A stretch of 64,000 nt of DNA from Nostoc sp. KVJ3 (GCF_026127265.1 NZ_WWFG01000017.1:1-64000), one strand, 5' to 3'. Positions 27,866-36,356 are shown, numbered from the stretch's first letter. Numbers and translations: made by a program. Notes: generated from the sequence alone by a model not told the origin.

Positions 27866-28708
27866 TCACACAACCTCCATAATTGTAGGCAAATTGTATG
27901 ATTCAACAGGATAGTTGGTGATGAACAGTTCCTTGCCTTTGTCTGCCTTCTGCTGTTTGTAGTTGTTCATCCCGTATTGCAACTCCCATTCATAAATGTA
28001 GGCAAAAGAAAAGTGATGCCGCACTTGTTCACAGTTATCGTAAGTGATCAACCATTTGTGTGAACACTCCGACATCAGTTTGGCAAAGCGAGAATGGTCA
28101 AAACAGGTATGCAAATCACCTCTCTTACCATAAAGCTTAGATTGAGTCTTGCTGAGATAAGGTGGATCTAGAAAGATAAATACATCTTCTCCCGGTTCGG
28201 TAAGTAGGGTGCTGTAGTCGAAGTTACTCACACGGGTATTAACAAAGCAACCATCCAAAGCTGCTAGCCGCTCAATCGAAGAGTCTGTAAACCGACCTTT
28301 GAAGGAAGCACTACTATAACCGCCACTCTCAATGGTTCCTGAAAAGCTGATCCGGTTAAGAACAAAGAACCGTACACCCCGCTCTAGTGGACTCATGGTA
28401 CTCGTATCTGCGACGGCGAGAGATTTAAACAAGGCGCGTCCATCTGTTGTCTGTTTTTTTACTTTCCAGACTGACTCCACTAGCTCTGGTAGATTAATTT
28501 TGACCTGATGCCAAAAGTAATACAGTTCTGGGTTAAGATCATTGACCCAGTAAATCATACTAGGGTACTTCTGTAAAACATGAAAAAATACAGAACCTCC
28601 ACCAACGAAAGGTTCACGGAATTCCTTAAATGTAGGAGGTAGATAGTGAGCAATCTGAGGAATTGCCTTTTGCTTACCGCCGGGATAGCGTAATGGACTT
28701 TTAAACAT
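27866..28708 (-). CDS. DNA adenine methyltransferase (Dam/D12 class)
   Basis: A 280-residue N6-adenine methylase. Motif X is seen in PLRYPGGKQKAIPQI, motif I in FREPFVGGGSVFF (S-adenosylmethionine binding) and motif IV in FLDPPYLSKTQ (catalytic DPPY). Order and length fit the alpha class of D12 (Dam-like) enzymes, several of which methylate GATC; the actual target cannot be read from sequence. It is divergent to a putative nuclease gene (28918-29700) with a 209-bp gap, an arrangement typical of restriction-modification pairs. Confidence 0.92.
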   Translation of the reverse strand: MFKSPLRYPGGKQKAIPQIAHYLPPTFKEFREPFVGGGSVFFHVLQKYPSMIYWVNDLNPELYYFWHQVKINLPELVESVWKVKKQTTDGRALFKSLAVADTSTMSPLERGVRFFVLNRISFSGTIESGGYSSASFKGRFTDSSIERLAALDGCFVNTRVSNFDYSTLLTEPGEDVFIFLDPPYLSKTQSKLYGKRGDLHTCFDHSRFAKLMSECSHKWLITYDNCEQVRHHFSFAYIYEWELQYGMNNYKQQKADKGKELFITNYPVESYNLPTIMEVV

Positions 28709-28917
28709 AAGGAATTATCGTAACAGGAAGCGGATTTTTTAGGAGTTATTCTTGCAATGTGCTGCCCTGAACCGCATGATCCAGTTAGGCAAACCAGCTA
28801 GCTACAAAGTGGAAGATTAATTCGCCACTCTGATTGAGAGAAAATGTGTGTTTTTCTGTTTCATACAACAAAGCCATTTGGGAATTCTAATTATGGAGAG
28901 TTCTCAGGCAAGTAACA

Positions 28918-29700
28918 ATGGCTGGTAATGAAGTTGCAGTATGCAAATTTATCTTTTTGAATTTGAAGCAAATCAGTTTGAAGCATTTGGGGCAACTTAG
29001 AGTAATAGCAGCACCAGCAGCACCGTTAGGAAAAGGAGGCGATAGACCTCTTTTAGAGGTGTTGGATGATGTTGTCGATAAAATTTCAACCTCAGATGCA
29101 CGCAAAAAAGCAGACTTTTACCTTAATAATCGAGGGATTTCCATTAAACAAACAGGAGCAAGTGTTTTATACAATCGCTTACAAAGAGCAAATTTGTATC
29201 AAATTTATTCTGATTTAGGAATAACCGAAATTGATAATAGAACCACCAATCTTGATAATGAGGTTGCTCAGTTTCATAGAGGAGAAATTTTCAGAGATAG
29301 GCTTTGGCAGAATTTCTTTACAGAAATCGAATTTCAGCAATTATTAGGTTTTTTAATGTTACAAGGAAGTCCGAATTATGGTGTTTCTAAACATCCAGCA
29401 GAATTAATTTTAGAAGCTCCAACTAAAATTAATTCATCTGCCGATCTCCAGATATATACTTTTGATGAGTATTTCCAAAAATACAAAAATAATATTAGGA
29501 TAGGAATCCGGCGCTCGTGGATTGGTCAGTTAAGCGAGACTGAACACAAAAGAGCGATAAGTCTTTCCAGAAAGAAAGATAATTTACCTTGGGTTTTTGA
29601 CAATATTATAACTGAGCCGCCGAGCGGCTGGAGAGAAGAGGTTGAAGTATCTAAACGTAAGACTGTTTATTATCTAATGATACTTAAAGTAACCACGTGA
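28918..29700 (+). CDS. Putative type II restriction endonuclease
   Basis: A 260-residue protein without a family name I can give. The segment ADFYLNNRGISIKQTGAS (about 66-83) has the D-x(n)-(S)xK spacing of PD-(D/E)XK nucleases (Asp followed after some ten residues by Ile-Lys-Gln). The next stretch LYNRLQRANL and the C-terminal basic helix are compatible with DNA binding. Its partner position, divergent to a Dam-class methylase, is the main argument for restriction activity. The N-terminal 45 residues before VLDDVVDK look less conserved, so the real start may be later. Confidence 0.6.
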   Translation: MAGNEVAVCKFIFLNLKQISLKHLGQLRVIAAPAAPLGKGGDRPLLEVLDDVVDKISTSDARKKADFYLNNRGISIKQTGASVLYNRLQRANLYQIYSDLGITEIDNRTTNLDNEVAQFHRGEIFRDRLWQNFFTEIEFQQLLGFLMLQGSPNYGVSKHPAELILEAPTKINSSADLQIYTFDEYFQKYKNNIRIGIRRSWIGQLSETEHKRAISLSRKKDNLPWVFDNIITEPPSGWREEVEVSKRKTVYYLMILKVTT

Positions 29701-29788
29701 AAAAACCCAACTATGTAAAGATAAATATGTAGAATAGCATACCCCCTAGAATGCTACAACGTTAATTTCAATACCTTCACAATTCTGC

Positions 29789-30337
29789 TTATTTAGAGGA
29801 TTTTTGCCACCAATTTCGCAGAGGATCATTTTTTGGTGGTACATAACGTCCTTTAATCCTAATTGCATTGAGGACGTTACTTAATACTAAAGAATCAATG
29901 CTTTGTTTTTCTGACCAATGTTTAATTATTTCTGGAGTTGATAAAATCTGAAGATGGAGAAAATTCCTTTGAAGAAACTTGATCGCCTTGTCGTCATCAG
30001 TAGCGATCGCCCATTTTCGGTGAACAGCGATCGCACAAGTTGCAGATTCGCCATCATCAAGTTCAACAGCATAATTTACAAAAGATTCCTCCTCCTCTTC
30101 TGACTCAAAATCCACAACTTTTAGTAAACCAAGTTTAATAGCTTCTTCAAACTCTAACACAGCATCATTTTCTTCTTCTTGAAGTCGTTGGAGTGTTTTT
30201 AATTCACGTTCTTGTACAACTGTAGTAACGACAATTTCAGCAGGAAGAGATTTCAAAATTGCCAGAAATTGACCCGACGCACAAAAGTTGATAACACAAC
30301 AAGCATCAAGAAGAATATGAGAGTGAGTAATTTCCAT
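29789..30337 (-). CDS. PIN-domain ribonuclease-like protein
   Basis: A 182-residue PIN-like nuclease. Acidic residues expected for metal binding are present: Asp in LLDACCVINF, Glu in QERELKT, Asp-Asp-Gly-Glu in ELDDGESATCAIA, and Asp in IATDDDKA. PIN proteins are typically RNases and often toxins. A GTGAGG ribosome binding site precedes the ATG. It is the last gene of a four-gene operon and starts 9 bp after the XRE-ImmA gene, so the pair may be a toxin-antitoxin unit, or PIN may be the effector of the whole operon. Confidence 0.8.
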   Translation of the reverse strand: MEITHSHILLDACCVINFCASGQFLAILKSLPAEIVVTTVVQERELKTLQRLQEEENDAVLEFEEAIKLGLLKVVDFESEEEEESFVNYAVELDDGESATCAIAVHRKWAIATDDDKAIKFLQRNFLHLQILSTPEIIKHWSEKQSIDSLVLSNVLNAIRIKGRYVPPKNDPLRNWWQKSSK

Positions 30338-30346
30338 GAATTGACC

Positions 30347-31555
30347 TCACTTCCCAGCAGTTTGAATTTGACGCAAATCAAAATCCGTATCTTCCTCCCT
30401 CATTCCGCTTGAATACTCCCTTAATGTCTCAGCGATGCGACGGGCTTCTAAGCGGTCAACATGGAGAAATTCAGCAAAACGCCCTTCAGTAATCAAACCT
30501 TGGTCTAATGCCTCAATTGCGAGATGCTGATAATGAAGTGGCATTATATCAATCCTTTGGGGGATTTGTTCTAAGCCAAGTTCCTCCTGTACCTTTCTGA
30601 CTTTTAAACCTCGATCTCGTAATTTATCCCAAGTTCCTGAAGGTAGAAGTTCCATTTCCTCTAACCGATAAACTAGTGCTTCTACGGACACTCCATAGTA
30701 ATGCGCTAGTGTAAATAAATTAGTCGGGGTGAATTTGCCGTGTGTACGGTACATATCATTAAACCGCTTCAGCAATCCACTGGTAGGCATGAGGAAATAC
30801 TTAGGGAAAGTTTCCGCTAATTGCTCACTTTCAGGAAATCGCTGATATTGACCATCAAAGTGGAACTCAGGTTTTTGCCGATGTGCCAAAAAATGAAGGT
30901 ATCCATGCGCCATTGACCAGCGTCTTCGCTCCTCTGGATGATTAGCATTGATGGCCATACAACCACCGACTTGCTCGTTATAGCTATACACTTCTGAGTA
31001 TTTTTGTGGCATCTGCAAATAGAAGATACGTAACCCCACATCTTGTTCTAGGATGTCCCGCAGTTGTGAAATAGGAGCATCACCTAAACCCAGCCGTTGA
31101 CGCTCTGCAACTGCTATACTCTCCGCAGCCGATTTGATCGGCATATCGGTTACTTGATACTCAAGAGGATAGTTTTGCGGCAGTGGCGCGTCCATAATCT
31201 TCTCAAGTTCTAGGTAATTCTGACATAATTCCTCTAAATGAAGAATGAATGGTTCAATTTCTGCCTGTTGTTCCTGACTGCGTTGATAAACTGCTCGGAA
31301 CTGTACTTCAAAAGGTTGCACTACTGGGCGCGATCGCACAAAGTCACTCACAGAACGTCCATAAGCACGAGCAAGTTTAATCAGTTCATTGGCTTTAAGA
31401 CGGCGTTCTCCCTTCTCAATTGCAATCATAGTGGTGCGTGCAGCATCAATCACCTTGGCTGCATCAGCTTGAGTCAGTCCGCACTTTTTACGGGCTTGTT
31501 GTAAAAGTTCCCCCAATGTCCGCAGGTCAATGTTATCCAGAATATTGGTAGCCAT
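30347..31555 (-). CDS. XRE regulator with ImmA/IrrE-type metallopeptidase domain
   Basis: About 402 residues. The ATG at 31555 is preferred (GAGG nine bases upstream); an in-frame TTG at 31570 overlaps the previous stop. Residues about 8-65 are a helix-turn-helix (LGELLQQARKKCGLTQADAA). The middle carries the ImmA/IrrE fold with RRWSMAHGYLHFLAH. In active relatives this is HExxH; here the Glu is Gly (HGYLH), so peptidase activity may be lost. Proteins of this class act as repressors or antitoxins, degraded or activated by stress. It lies between a QueC-like gene and a PIN nuclease and is the likely regulator of the operon. Confidence 0.85.
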   Translation of the reverse strand: MATNILDNIDLRTLGELLQQARKKCGLTQADAAKVIDAARTTMIAIEKGERRLKANELIKLARAYGRSVSDFVRSRPVVQPFEVQFRAVYQRSQEQQAEIEPFILHLEELCQNYLELEKIMDAPLPQNYPLEYQVTDMPIKSAAESIAVAERQRLGLGDAPISQLRDILEQDVGLRIFYLQMPQKYSEVYSYNEQVGGCMAINANHPEERRRWSMAHGYLHFLAHRQKPEFHFDGQYQRFPESEQLAETFPKYFLMPTSGLLKRFNDMYRTHGKFTPTNLFTLAHYYGVSVEALVYRLEEMELLPSGTWDKLRDRGLKVRKVQEELGLEQIPQRIDIMPLHYQHLAIEALDQGLITEGRFAEFLHVDRLEARRIAETLREYSSGMREEDTDFDLRQIQTAGK

Positions 31556-31566
31556 AATGTTTTTCC

Positions 31567-33018
31567 TCAACCTTGTTGAGATGAGACTACGTATCTGCTA
31601 GATGCTTTCTGATAGTTGCCTTTATTTAATAACCCGTCTGCAATCTGCGATTCCACCTCATTCCATTCGGAAAGATAATTTTGATAAAGTTGAATTAAAC
31701 GACTTCGCATATCGGCAGGTAATAGATTTTCTGCCATAGCAGTTCGATCAACAATATCATCTAGCACTGGAAACTTTTTGGTTAGAGTTTTCCAAGGTTC
31801 ATCTGAGACACCCAGCAAAGAATCAAGGGTGTGAACCTGTGCCTGCATATTTAGGAAACATAAGCTGGGGTGTTTGACTGGACGCTCTCCATGCAATACT
31901 ACATAGCGAGTTCTATCTTTTATGCCACTGGCTGCAAGTGATTGTCGCCTTAAAAGACAAGAGGAGCAGTAACCACATTGAACTGGCTTTTGACGATGTG
32001 GACTGTCACAAGACATAGTTAAAGGTGGTAAGTCGTCTCTCCCATTTTTAGCCAATGCTTTACACATTTCGGCTTTAGTCCAAAATAGAAAGGGGTTTTT
32101 TACCTGGAACTCTTCTCCTAAAAGCTCAGAAACAAGATCACTTACCATCAGCAAAGTCAGAGGATGAACAGAACGAGAGTGATCTAACCCTACAGCAGAT
32201 TCACGATAGGGAAGGTTGATTGCACCAATTCCGTTTTCATACAGATAAAGAACCTTTTCCCCCATAAGGTATGCACACGCAGAACCAAGAAGAGTGAAGA
32301 CAACACCCCGCGCGCGGGAAAGCTTGTTTTTTTGCTGCTCACTACTATCATCAAATAGGATTGGGACGCGGAAAAAATCGTCGCAACGACAGGGGAAGAG
32401 AGATTGAATTTTCTTAGCTACTTTTTTCTGGCGAGTAAATACACTATTGTTGCTGCCAGTTCCAAACAAGACGAACTGTTTTTCTGGATACATTAACAGG
32501 CGAGTGTACAAACCTGCCAGCGCATCCAGTCCACCACTCCACAACGTCACTTCACATCCTTGGGGTACTATCTGAAGAGATTGGTGTTGTTCAACAAGGC
32601 GTTCCGGTGCAATCCGTTTTTGGAAGTCGAAAACCCATTCGCTATCAGTTGTCCATTTTAGCAGGTCATCTAGCTTTGTACGAAATGGTTCAGCACTAAA
32701 CAATTCTGGATGACGTAATGGCAGTATCACATAAAATCGGCGCTGCTTCTTTGTAAGACTTTGAGGAGCAAGACGATCTGAAGTATATATGGCAACAGCA
32801 AGGTCAATGAGATCGGCAACAATAGCTGGAAACTGTGCCTTAACCCTATACTTGAACTCTGTATCGTCCACATTTATACCAATAGTTAGCTTCTGATCCT
32901 GGGAGTGATCAATAAACAGCACAGATCCATTACTATTCGACACAGATTGAAAGTGCAAAGTGTAATCGCTGTAATCACTTTCGTTAAGTTTTTGCTGAAG
33001 CGAAGGTCTGTAGTTCAT
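31567..33018 (-). CDS. QueC-like PP-loop enzyme
   Basis: A 483-residue adenine-nucleotide alpha-hydrolase. SGGLDA (161-166) is the PP-loop (SGGxDS in QueC). Cys337, Cys348, Cys351 and Cys354 (CDSPHRQKPVQC, CGYCSSC) reproduce the QueC zinc site. The extra 150 N-terminal residues and 110 C-terminal residues are not in housekeeping QueC (about 220-230 aa), which makes preQ0 for queuosine. Long QueC-like proteins are known in the Qat system and in type IV CBASS, but the partner genes here differ. ATG overlaps the stop of the 207-aa gene (ATGA), and the end meets the XRE-ImmA gene. A base or protein-tagging chemistry in immunity is an inference. Confidence 0.82.
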   Translation of the reverse strand: MNYRPSLQQKLNESDYSDYTLHFQSVSNSNGSVLFIDHSQDQKLTIGINVDDTEFKYRVKAQFPAIVADLIDLAVAIYTSDRLAPQSLTKKQRRFYVILPLRHPELFSAEPFRTKLDDLLKWTTDSEWVFDFQKRIAPERLVEQHQSLQIVPQGCEVTLWSGGLDALAGLYTRLLMYPEKQFVLFGTGSNNSVFTRQKKVAKKIQSLFPCRCDDFFRVPILFDDSSEQQKNKLSRARGVVFTLLGSACAYLMGEKVLYLYENGIGAINLPYRESAVGLDHSRSVHPLTLLMVSDLVSELLGEEFQVKNPFLFWTKAEMCKALAKNGRDDLPPLTMSCDSPHRQKPVQCGYCSSCLLRRQSLAASGIKDRTRYVVLHGERPVKHPSLCFLNMQAQVHTLDSLLGVSDEPWKTLTKKFPVLDDIVDRTAMAENLLPADMRSRLIQLYQNYLSEWNEVESQIADGLLNKGNYQKASSRYVVSSQQG

Positions 33019-33638
33019 AGCAGATCCTCGTCAAGGTCTATTTCTTTGACTTGTGATCGCCGATTTCGTCTGAGCTTGGCTACACCCTCATCTACATTCG
33101 CCTTTTTTGCCCATGCACTGATCTGGGCAAACATGTCTTTCCTTAGTACCTCTATACGCTCTGTAAAAGTTAAATTGTCAACTTTGGCGTGGTCATTGGG
33201 AATTAGTGGAATTCGCCCCTCAAATTCTGATACATACACTTTCTGCATATATCCTTCTATGACTGCCTCTGAAATCTTGCTGATGTTAAATTGCTGGCCA
33301 TAACGCAAATCATTAAGAAAACTCTTTCCAGCATCAAGGATAAGTGACTTAGTTCGACTTGGTATGTTGGCTTGTTGTGCTAATCTATCAAGTTTTTTAC
33401 TTAAATCGGCAAAATCTATAGATTCATTATTACTCGAATCTTTAATTACTTGGGTTAAGAGTTCCCCCATACCCTTGGCTATCACAATAGCAGCATCACC
33501 TTTTTTATTGAGATCCTTCCTTAAGGCTTCCATCATCATCCAGGCACATTCGTTGCGTTCAAGCTTACCTTCACAAAGTATTCGGTATGGCTTTTGATAA
33601 AGTCCTGAAAGCCCATGAAATCTATCCCCATCAGGCAT
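33015..33638 (-). CDS. Unknown lead protein of QueC/ImmA/PIN operon
   Basis: A 207-residue mostly helical, charged protein with no family I recognise. It starts MPDGDRFHGLSG, a short Gly-rich head, and then helical segments (ECAWMMMEALRKDLNK, KLDRLAQQANI). The end is basic then acidic (LRRNRRSQVKEIDLDEDLL). A strong GGAGG lies seven bases before the ATG. It is the first gene of the operon and overlaps the QueC-like gene by four bases, implying a fixed ratio and probable interaction. It could be the substrate or partner of the QueC-like enzyme, as QatB is for QatC, but I see no sequence proof. Confidence 0.7.
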   Translation of the reverse strand: MPDGDRFHGLSGLYQKPYRILCEGKLERNECAWMMMEALRKDLNKKGDAAIVIAKGMGELLTQVIKDSSNNESIDFADLSKKLDRLAQQANIPSRTKSLILDAGKSFLNDLRYGQQFNISKISEAVIEGYMQKVYVSEFEGRIPLIPNDHAKVDNLTFTERIEVLRKDMFAQISAWAKKANVDEGVAKLRRNRRSQVKEIDLDEDLL

Positions 33639-33779
33639 GGTTCGACCTCCAATGCTAGAACCCTTTATATGATAAAGTTAGCTTATATATCCAACAATGT
33701 CAATTCTTAAGATGTAATTTTACCAAAAATGTCAGGTTTGCTCATTCAGTAGATAAATAGGATGATGGCATCACCGTGG
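33639..33779. other. Promoter side of QueC-like operon
   Basis: AT-rich 141 bp upstream of the operon. It ends in an extra copy of GGCATCACCGTG directly beside the left end of the inverted-repeat element, so that element inserted close to the operon promoter. Confidence 0.35.
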
Positions 33780-34253
33780 TGCCATCACCGTGCCAAAACG
33801 GGAAAATTGTACGCTTTGGCTAAAATCCTTGCTATGACTGTGTTTAATGAACGAGAGCGCTAAAATGCGTAACACACAATACGCAAGTACAAAGTATGAG
33901 TAATCGTTTTCAAAAGCCATGCCCTGACCATATAGATTCTGGTAATGCTGGCAGAACTCTTAGAGACACTAATTCCACTCCACAGCAAAAATCTAAGGCT
34001 GGGTTTCTTTTAAACCAATGTAAACAATGTGGAGGGTGTAAAAAATTTTAGAGCAAGTGCCAACCTATATTTATCACTCTTGACTAGCTAACGCCTTTCC
34101 AGATGGTGCAGAGTACTGGCAATACTCTGCACCAATCAACTGAGGGTAAACAGCCGCTCACGGGTGCTGTAGAAAAGTGAGTGGCTAAGATGCTTGCTGG
34201 GCAATACTTTCAGCCTTAGCGTACATTTTACCCGTTTTGGCACGGTGATGCCA
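33780..34253. mobile_element. 474-bp inverted-repeat-bounded element (MITE-like)
   Basis: The left end TGCCATCACCGTGCCAAAAC and the right end (read in reverse, TGGCATCACCGTGCCAAAAC) agree over about 45 bases with few mismatches, continuing through GTACGC and GGCT. No transposase lies between them. One short open frame (33896-34051) is the only coding potential. This looks like a non-autonomous element or a deletion derivative of an insertion sequence. Whether the duplicated ACCGTG at the left is part of the target site is unclear. Confidence 0.7.
33896..34051 (+). CDS. Small Cys-rich protein inside MITE-like element
   Basis: A 51-codon frame, MSNRFQKPCPDHIDSG... ending LLNQCKQCGGCKKF. One CPDH and a CxxCxxC cluster could bind a metal. 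No ribosome binding site of note. It may be a real microprotein carried by the element or chance. Confidence 0.3.
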   Translation: MSNRFQKPCPDHIDSGNAGRTLRDTNSTPQQKSKAGFLLNQCKQCGGCKKF

Positions 34254-34308
34254 GATTGGTTGAGGGATTTTTGGTAAAATATTTCAAATAATTCTCAAGG
34301 TTAGTAGG

Positions 34309-34656
34309 ATGAAACCAGACGCATTAGAGCTATGTCATCAAGAGTTTAAAAACAATTCCGTGAGGTTTTTGTTAGCAATCGCAATTGAGCCTGGGTATTT
34401 TCAAAGCTTTGAAGAGATAGTACAGGCTGTCTCACTTGAAAGTGCTATCCCATACAAAGATTTAGCATCTTATCAAAAAGACTTTCTTCGTAGCTGGGAT
34501 GAGGTTTATGAAAAGGCTTCTGCTGAGGCTTACCGACGTGAAAACCGAGAAAGTCCTAACTTGAACTGGTTTGAGCAAATGCAACAGTGCCACCAGAAGA
34601 ATGAACTACTCACTACAGGTAATTTTAGTGGAGACGTGAGGGAGAGGAAACTATGA
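34309..34656 (+). CDS. Hypothetical protein, 115 aa
   Basis: Unrecognised soluble, helical protein rich in Glu, Phe and Gln (HQEFKNNSVRFLLAIAIE). First of a small plus-strand cluster; it overlaps the next start by four bases (ATGA), so the two are cotranslated. An AAGG lies upstream of the ATG. No function can be proposed. Confidence 0.65.
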   Translation: MKPDALELCHQEFKNNSVRFLLAIAIEPGYFQSFEEIVQAVSLESAIPYKDLASYQKDFLRSWDEVYEKASAEAYRRENRESPNLNWFEQMQQCHQKNELLTTGNFSGDVRERKL

Positions 34657-34856
34657 CTGAATTAAGCAAACCTAAATCTTCAATGGAACGCCTTGAGCGC
34701 ATGATCCGAGCTAGCTGGCTAGTAGAAATTCAAAAAGAGTTGATTAAACGTGATGAAAATCCTTTATTGGTAAATTTAGACAACTGCCATTTGTTTGAGA
34801 GGTTAACACCGCAACAAGCTGCTGATGCGGTAATCAAACTACTTCATACAAAATAG
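34653..34856 (+). CDS. Hypothetical protein, 67 aa
   Basis: Small, charged, helical protein (SSMERLERMIRASWLVEIQ) of unknown family. It has a good GAGG five bases before the ATG and overlaps the preceding gene by four bases, so it is probably genuine. Followed after 5 bp by the 93-aa gene. Confidence 0.65.
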   Translation: MTELSKPKSSMERLERMIRASWLVEIQKELIKRDENPLLVNLDNCHLFERLTPQQAADAVIKLLHTK

Positions 34857-34861
34857 AAATT

Positions 34862-35143
34862 ATGCCTAAACAACAAAAAATAAGCGGAGGTGGAATCGAC
34901 TTAATAGAAGCGCGAGTTTGTGAATTAGATGAAAATCTCGAATTAAGTACTAAAAATATTTTTGATATTGTGTGTCAGGAATATCACCTAGTTGCTGACT
35001 TGATAGAAAAAGAACTAAATTGTAAATGTCCATTTGCCTTGATTGGCTTTTTAAGGGAGCTAGAACAGACAGAACTTTCTGATTATTCTGTAATTGAACT
35101 ACCCCAAACTCGCTTCTCTACGAGACGCTCCGCGAACGCCTGA
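34862..35143 (+). CDS. Hypothetical protein, 93 aa, tail from an interspersed repeat
   Basis: Acidic helical protein (NIFDIVCQEYHLVADLIEKE) of unknown family. The last eleven residues (TRFSTRRSANA) are encoded by TCTCTACGAGACGCTCCGCG, a GC-rich motif typical of dispersed repeats in Nostoc-type genomes. The original C-terminus has therefore probably been replaced by repeat insertion. Confidence 0.6.
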   Translation: MPKQQKISGGGIDLIEARVCELDENLELSTKNIFDIVCQEYHLVADLIEKELNCKCPFALIGFLRELEQTELSDYSVIELPQTRFSTRRSANA

Positions 35144-35158
35144 GCTTGGATATGAGTG

Positions 35159-35845
35159 ATGAGTAAACACCTTCATCTGTGGGAAAAACTCAATGAACGG
35201 CAGCAAGCCACACTCACTGCCATTTACCGTACTGACCAGTCGGTGGAGGCAGCAGAAAAAGAAGGTTGGCGATTAGGTTCAATCAGAGAGAAAGCATCTG
35301 TATGGCGTAATCTGCAATATTATTTTGAGCCAACAAGCCACGAAACTTTATTGCATAAGTTGCTATCCCTTGCTGGTGTAGTTGACCAGGGATTAGGTTC
35401 CACTCTTCAAGTTTTGGAACGACACAAGTTAATTGAATGTAATTATTATAGCAGCGAACTAATTTCCATCAAGCTCACCACAACTGGACGTGCTGTAGCT
35501 CGTGCTGGTTTGGGTGAATCAGCACCTAAAAAAACACCCAAAGGACAATTAAAACCAAGGCAATGGGAGGCACTTTGTACAGCATATCAAGCTGGTGAAT
35601 TAGGGATAGATAGTGGCTTAAGCTTTGGGGATTATGCCGGGTTTAGTTGGCAATGGACTTGGTTGAGATTGCGAGATTATTACGGAACAGATAACGGCTT
35701 AGTCAAAGAAGTTGGCTACTGGAACAAAGACAGTAAGCACTCAACCAAGCTGGTTATTACTCAGCCTGGGATAGAGTTTTATCGACAGCAGTGGTCACAA
35801 TATCGCGCTCTCTACCCTGATGTAAATGCGCCCAAACCTGATTAA
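35159..35845 (+). CDS. Hypothetical winged-helix-like protein, 228 aa
   Basis: Two similar halves can be discerned, each starting with a helix such as LNERQQATLTAIYRTDQ or LKPRQWEALCTAYQAGE, followed by Trp-rich segments and a strand pair (LISIKLTTTGRAVARAG; STKLVITQPGIEFYRQ) that looks like the wing of a winged helix. It may therefore be a duplicated DNA-binding protein. ATG at 35159 is used; a GTG three bases earlier is in frame. Last gene of the plus-strand cluster. Confidence 0.65.
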   Translation: MSKHLHLWEKLNERQQATLTAIYRTDQSVEAAEKEGWRLGSIREKASVWRNLQYYFEPTSHETLLHKLLSLAGVVDQGLGSTLQVLERHKLIECNYYSSELISIKLTTTGRAVARAGLGESAPKKTPKGQLKPRQWEALCTAYQAGELGIDSGLSFGDYAGFSWQWTWLRLRDYYGTDNGLVKEVGYWNKDSKHSTKLVITQPGIEFYRQQWSQYRALYPDVNAPKPD

Positions 35846-35882
35846 GGTTATTTACCTGCTACTCTAAGCAATTGTAAATTTA

Positions 35883-36296
35883 TCACCCTCCCTTAAACAT
35901 TGGATACATCTCTTGCGCGATCGCTTCTAACTTATCACCATGAGGATGAGGACGAGCGATCCGAACCCCTTCATCCCACCACGAACAGCCGCCAGCCAAA
36001 CTATAATGCAGCGTAAGGGTGACTTCATGCCAATCACCGGATAAAAATAAACGAGTATCTTTCAATGCAAAAGCTAGATTAAAATCAAATCTATCTCTTC
36101 GATAATATTTATGAAATGGATTACTATGTGGCCTATCCTCAGAAGTAGATTCACTAAGATATGCCAGAAAATTCATTTCTATCCAATTATCTACTTTAAA
36201 ATTAAATTCGGGGATTATCCTAAAGTGTGTGTGCGGATAGTGTTTTTCTGCAATTTGAATTAAAATCAGTTCGGTTTCAGGTAATACCGCTTGCAT
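35883..36296 (-). CDS. Hypothetical protein, 137 aa
   Basis: Unrecognised soluble protein rich in aromatic residues and His (SGDWHEVTLTLHYSLAGG). First half contains strands, second half a short helix. Last gene in the long minus-strand series of small plasmid genes. No function proposed. Confidence 0.6.
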   Translation of the reverse strand: MQAVLPETELILIQIAEKHYPHTHFRIIPEFNFKVDNWIEMNFLAYLSESTSEDRPHSNPFHKYYRRDRFDFNLAFALKDTRLFLSGDWHEVTLTLHYSLAGGCSWWDEGVRIARPHPHGDKLEAIAQEMYPMFKGG

Positions 36297-36356
36297 AATT
36301 TTTGACCACAGTTCGCAAAACTAAAAAAGCTTGTCAAACAGATCACTACAGATAAA

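Noticed and set aside
31567..33018. Housekeeping QueC of queuosine synthesis
   Set aside because: It is twice the usual length, has SGGLDA for SGGxDS, and sits in an operon with a PIN nuclease and XRE-ImmA rather than queDEF.
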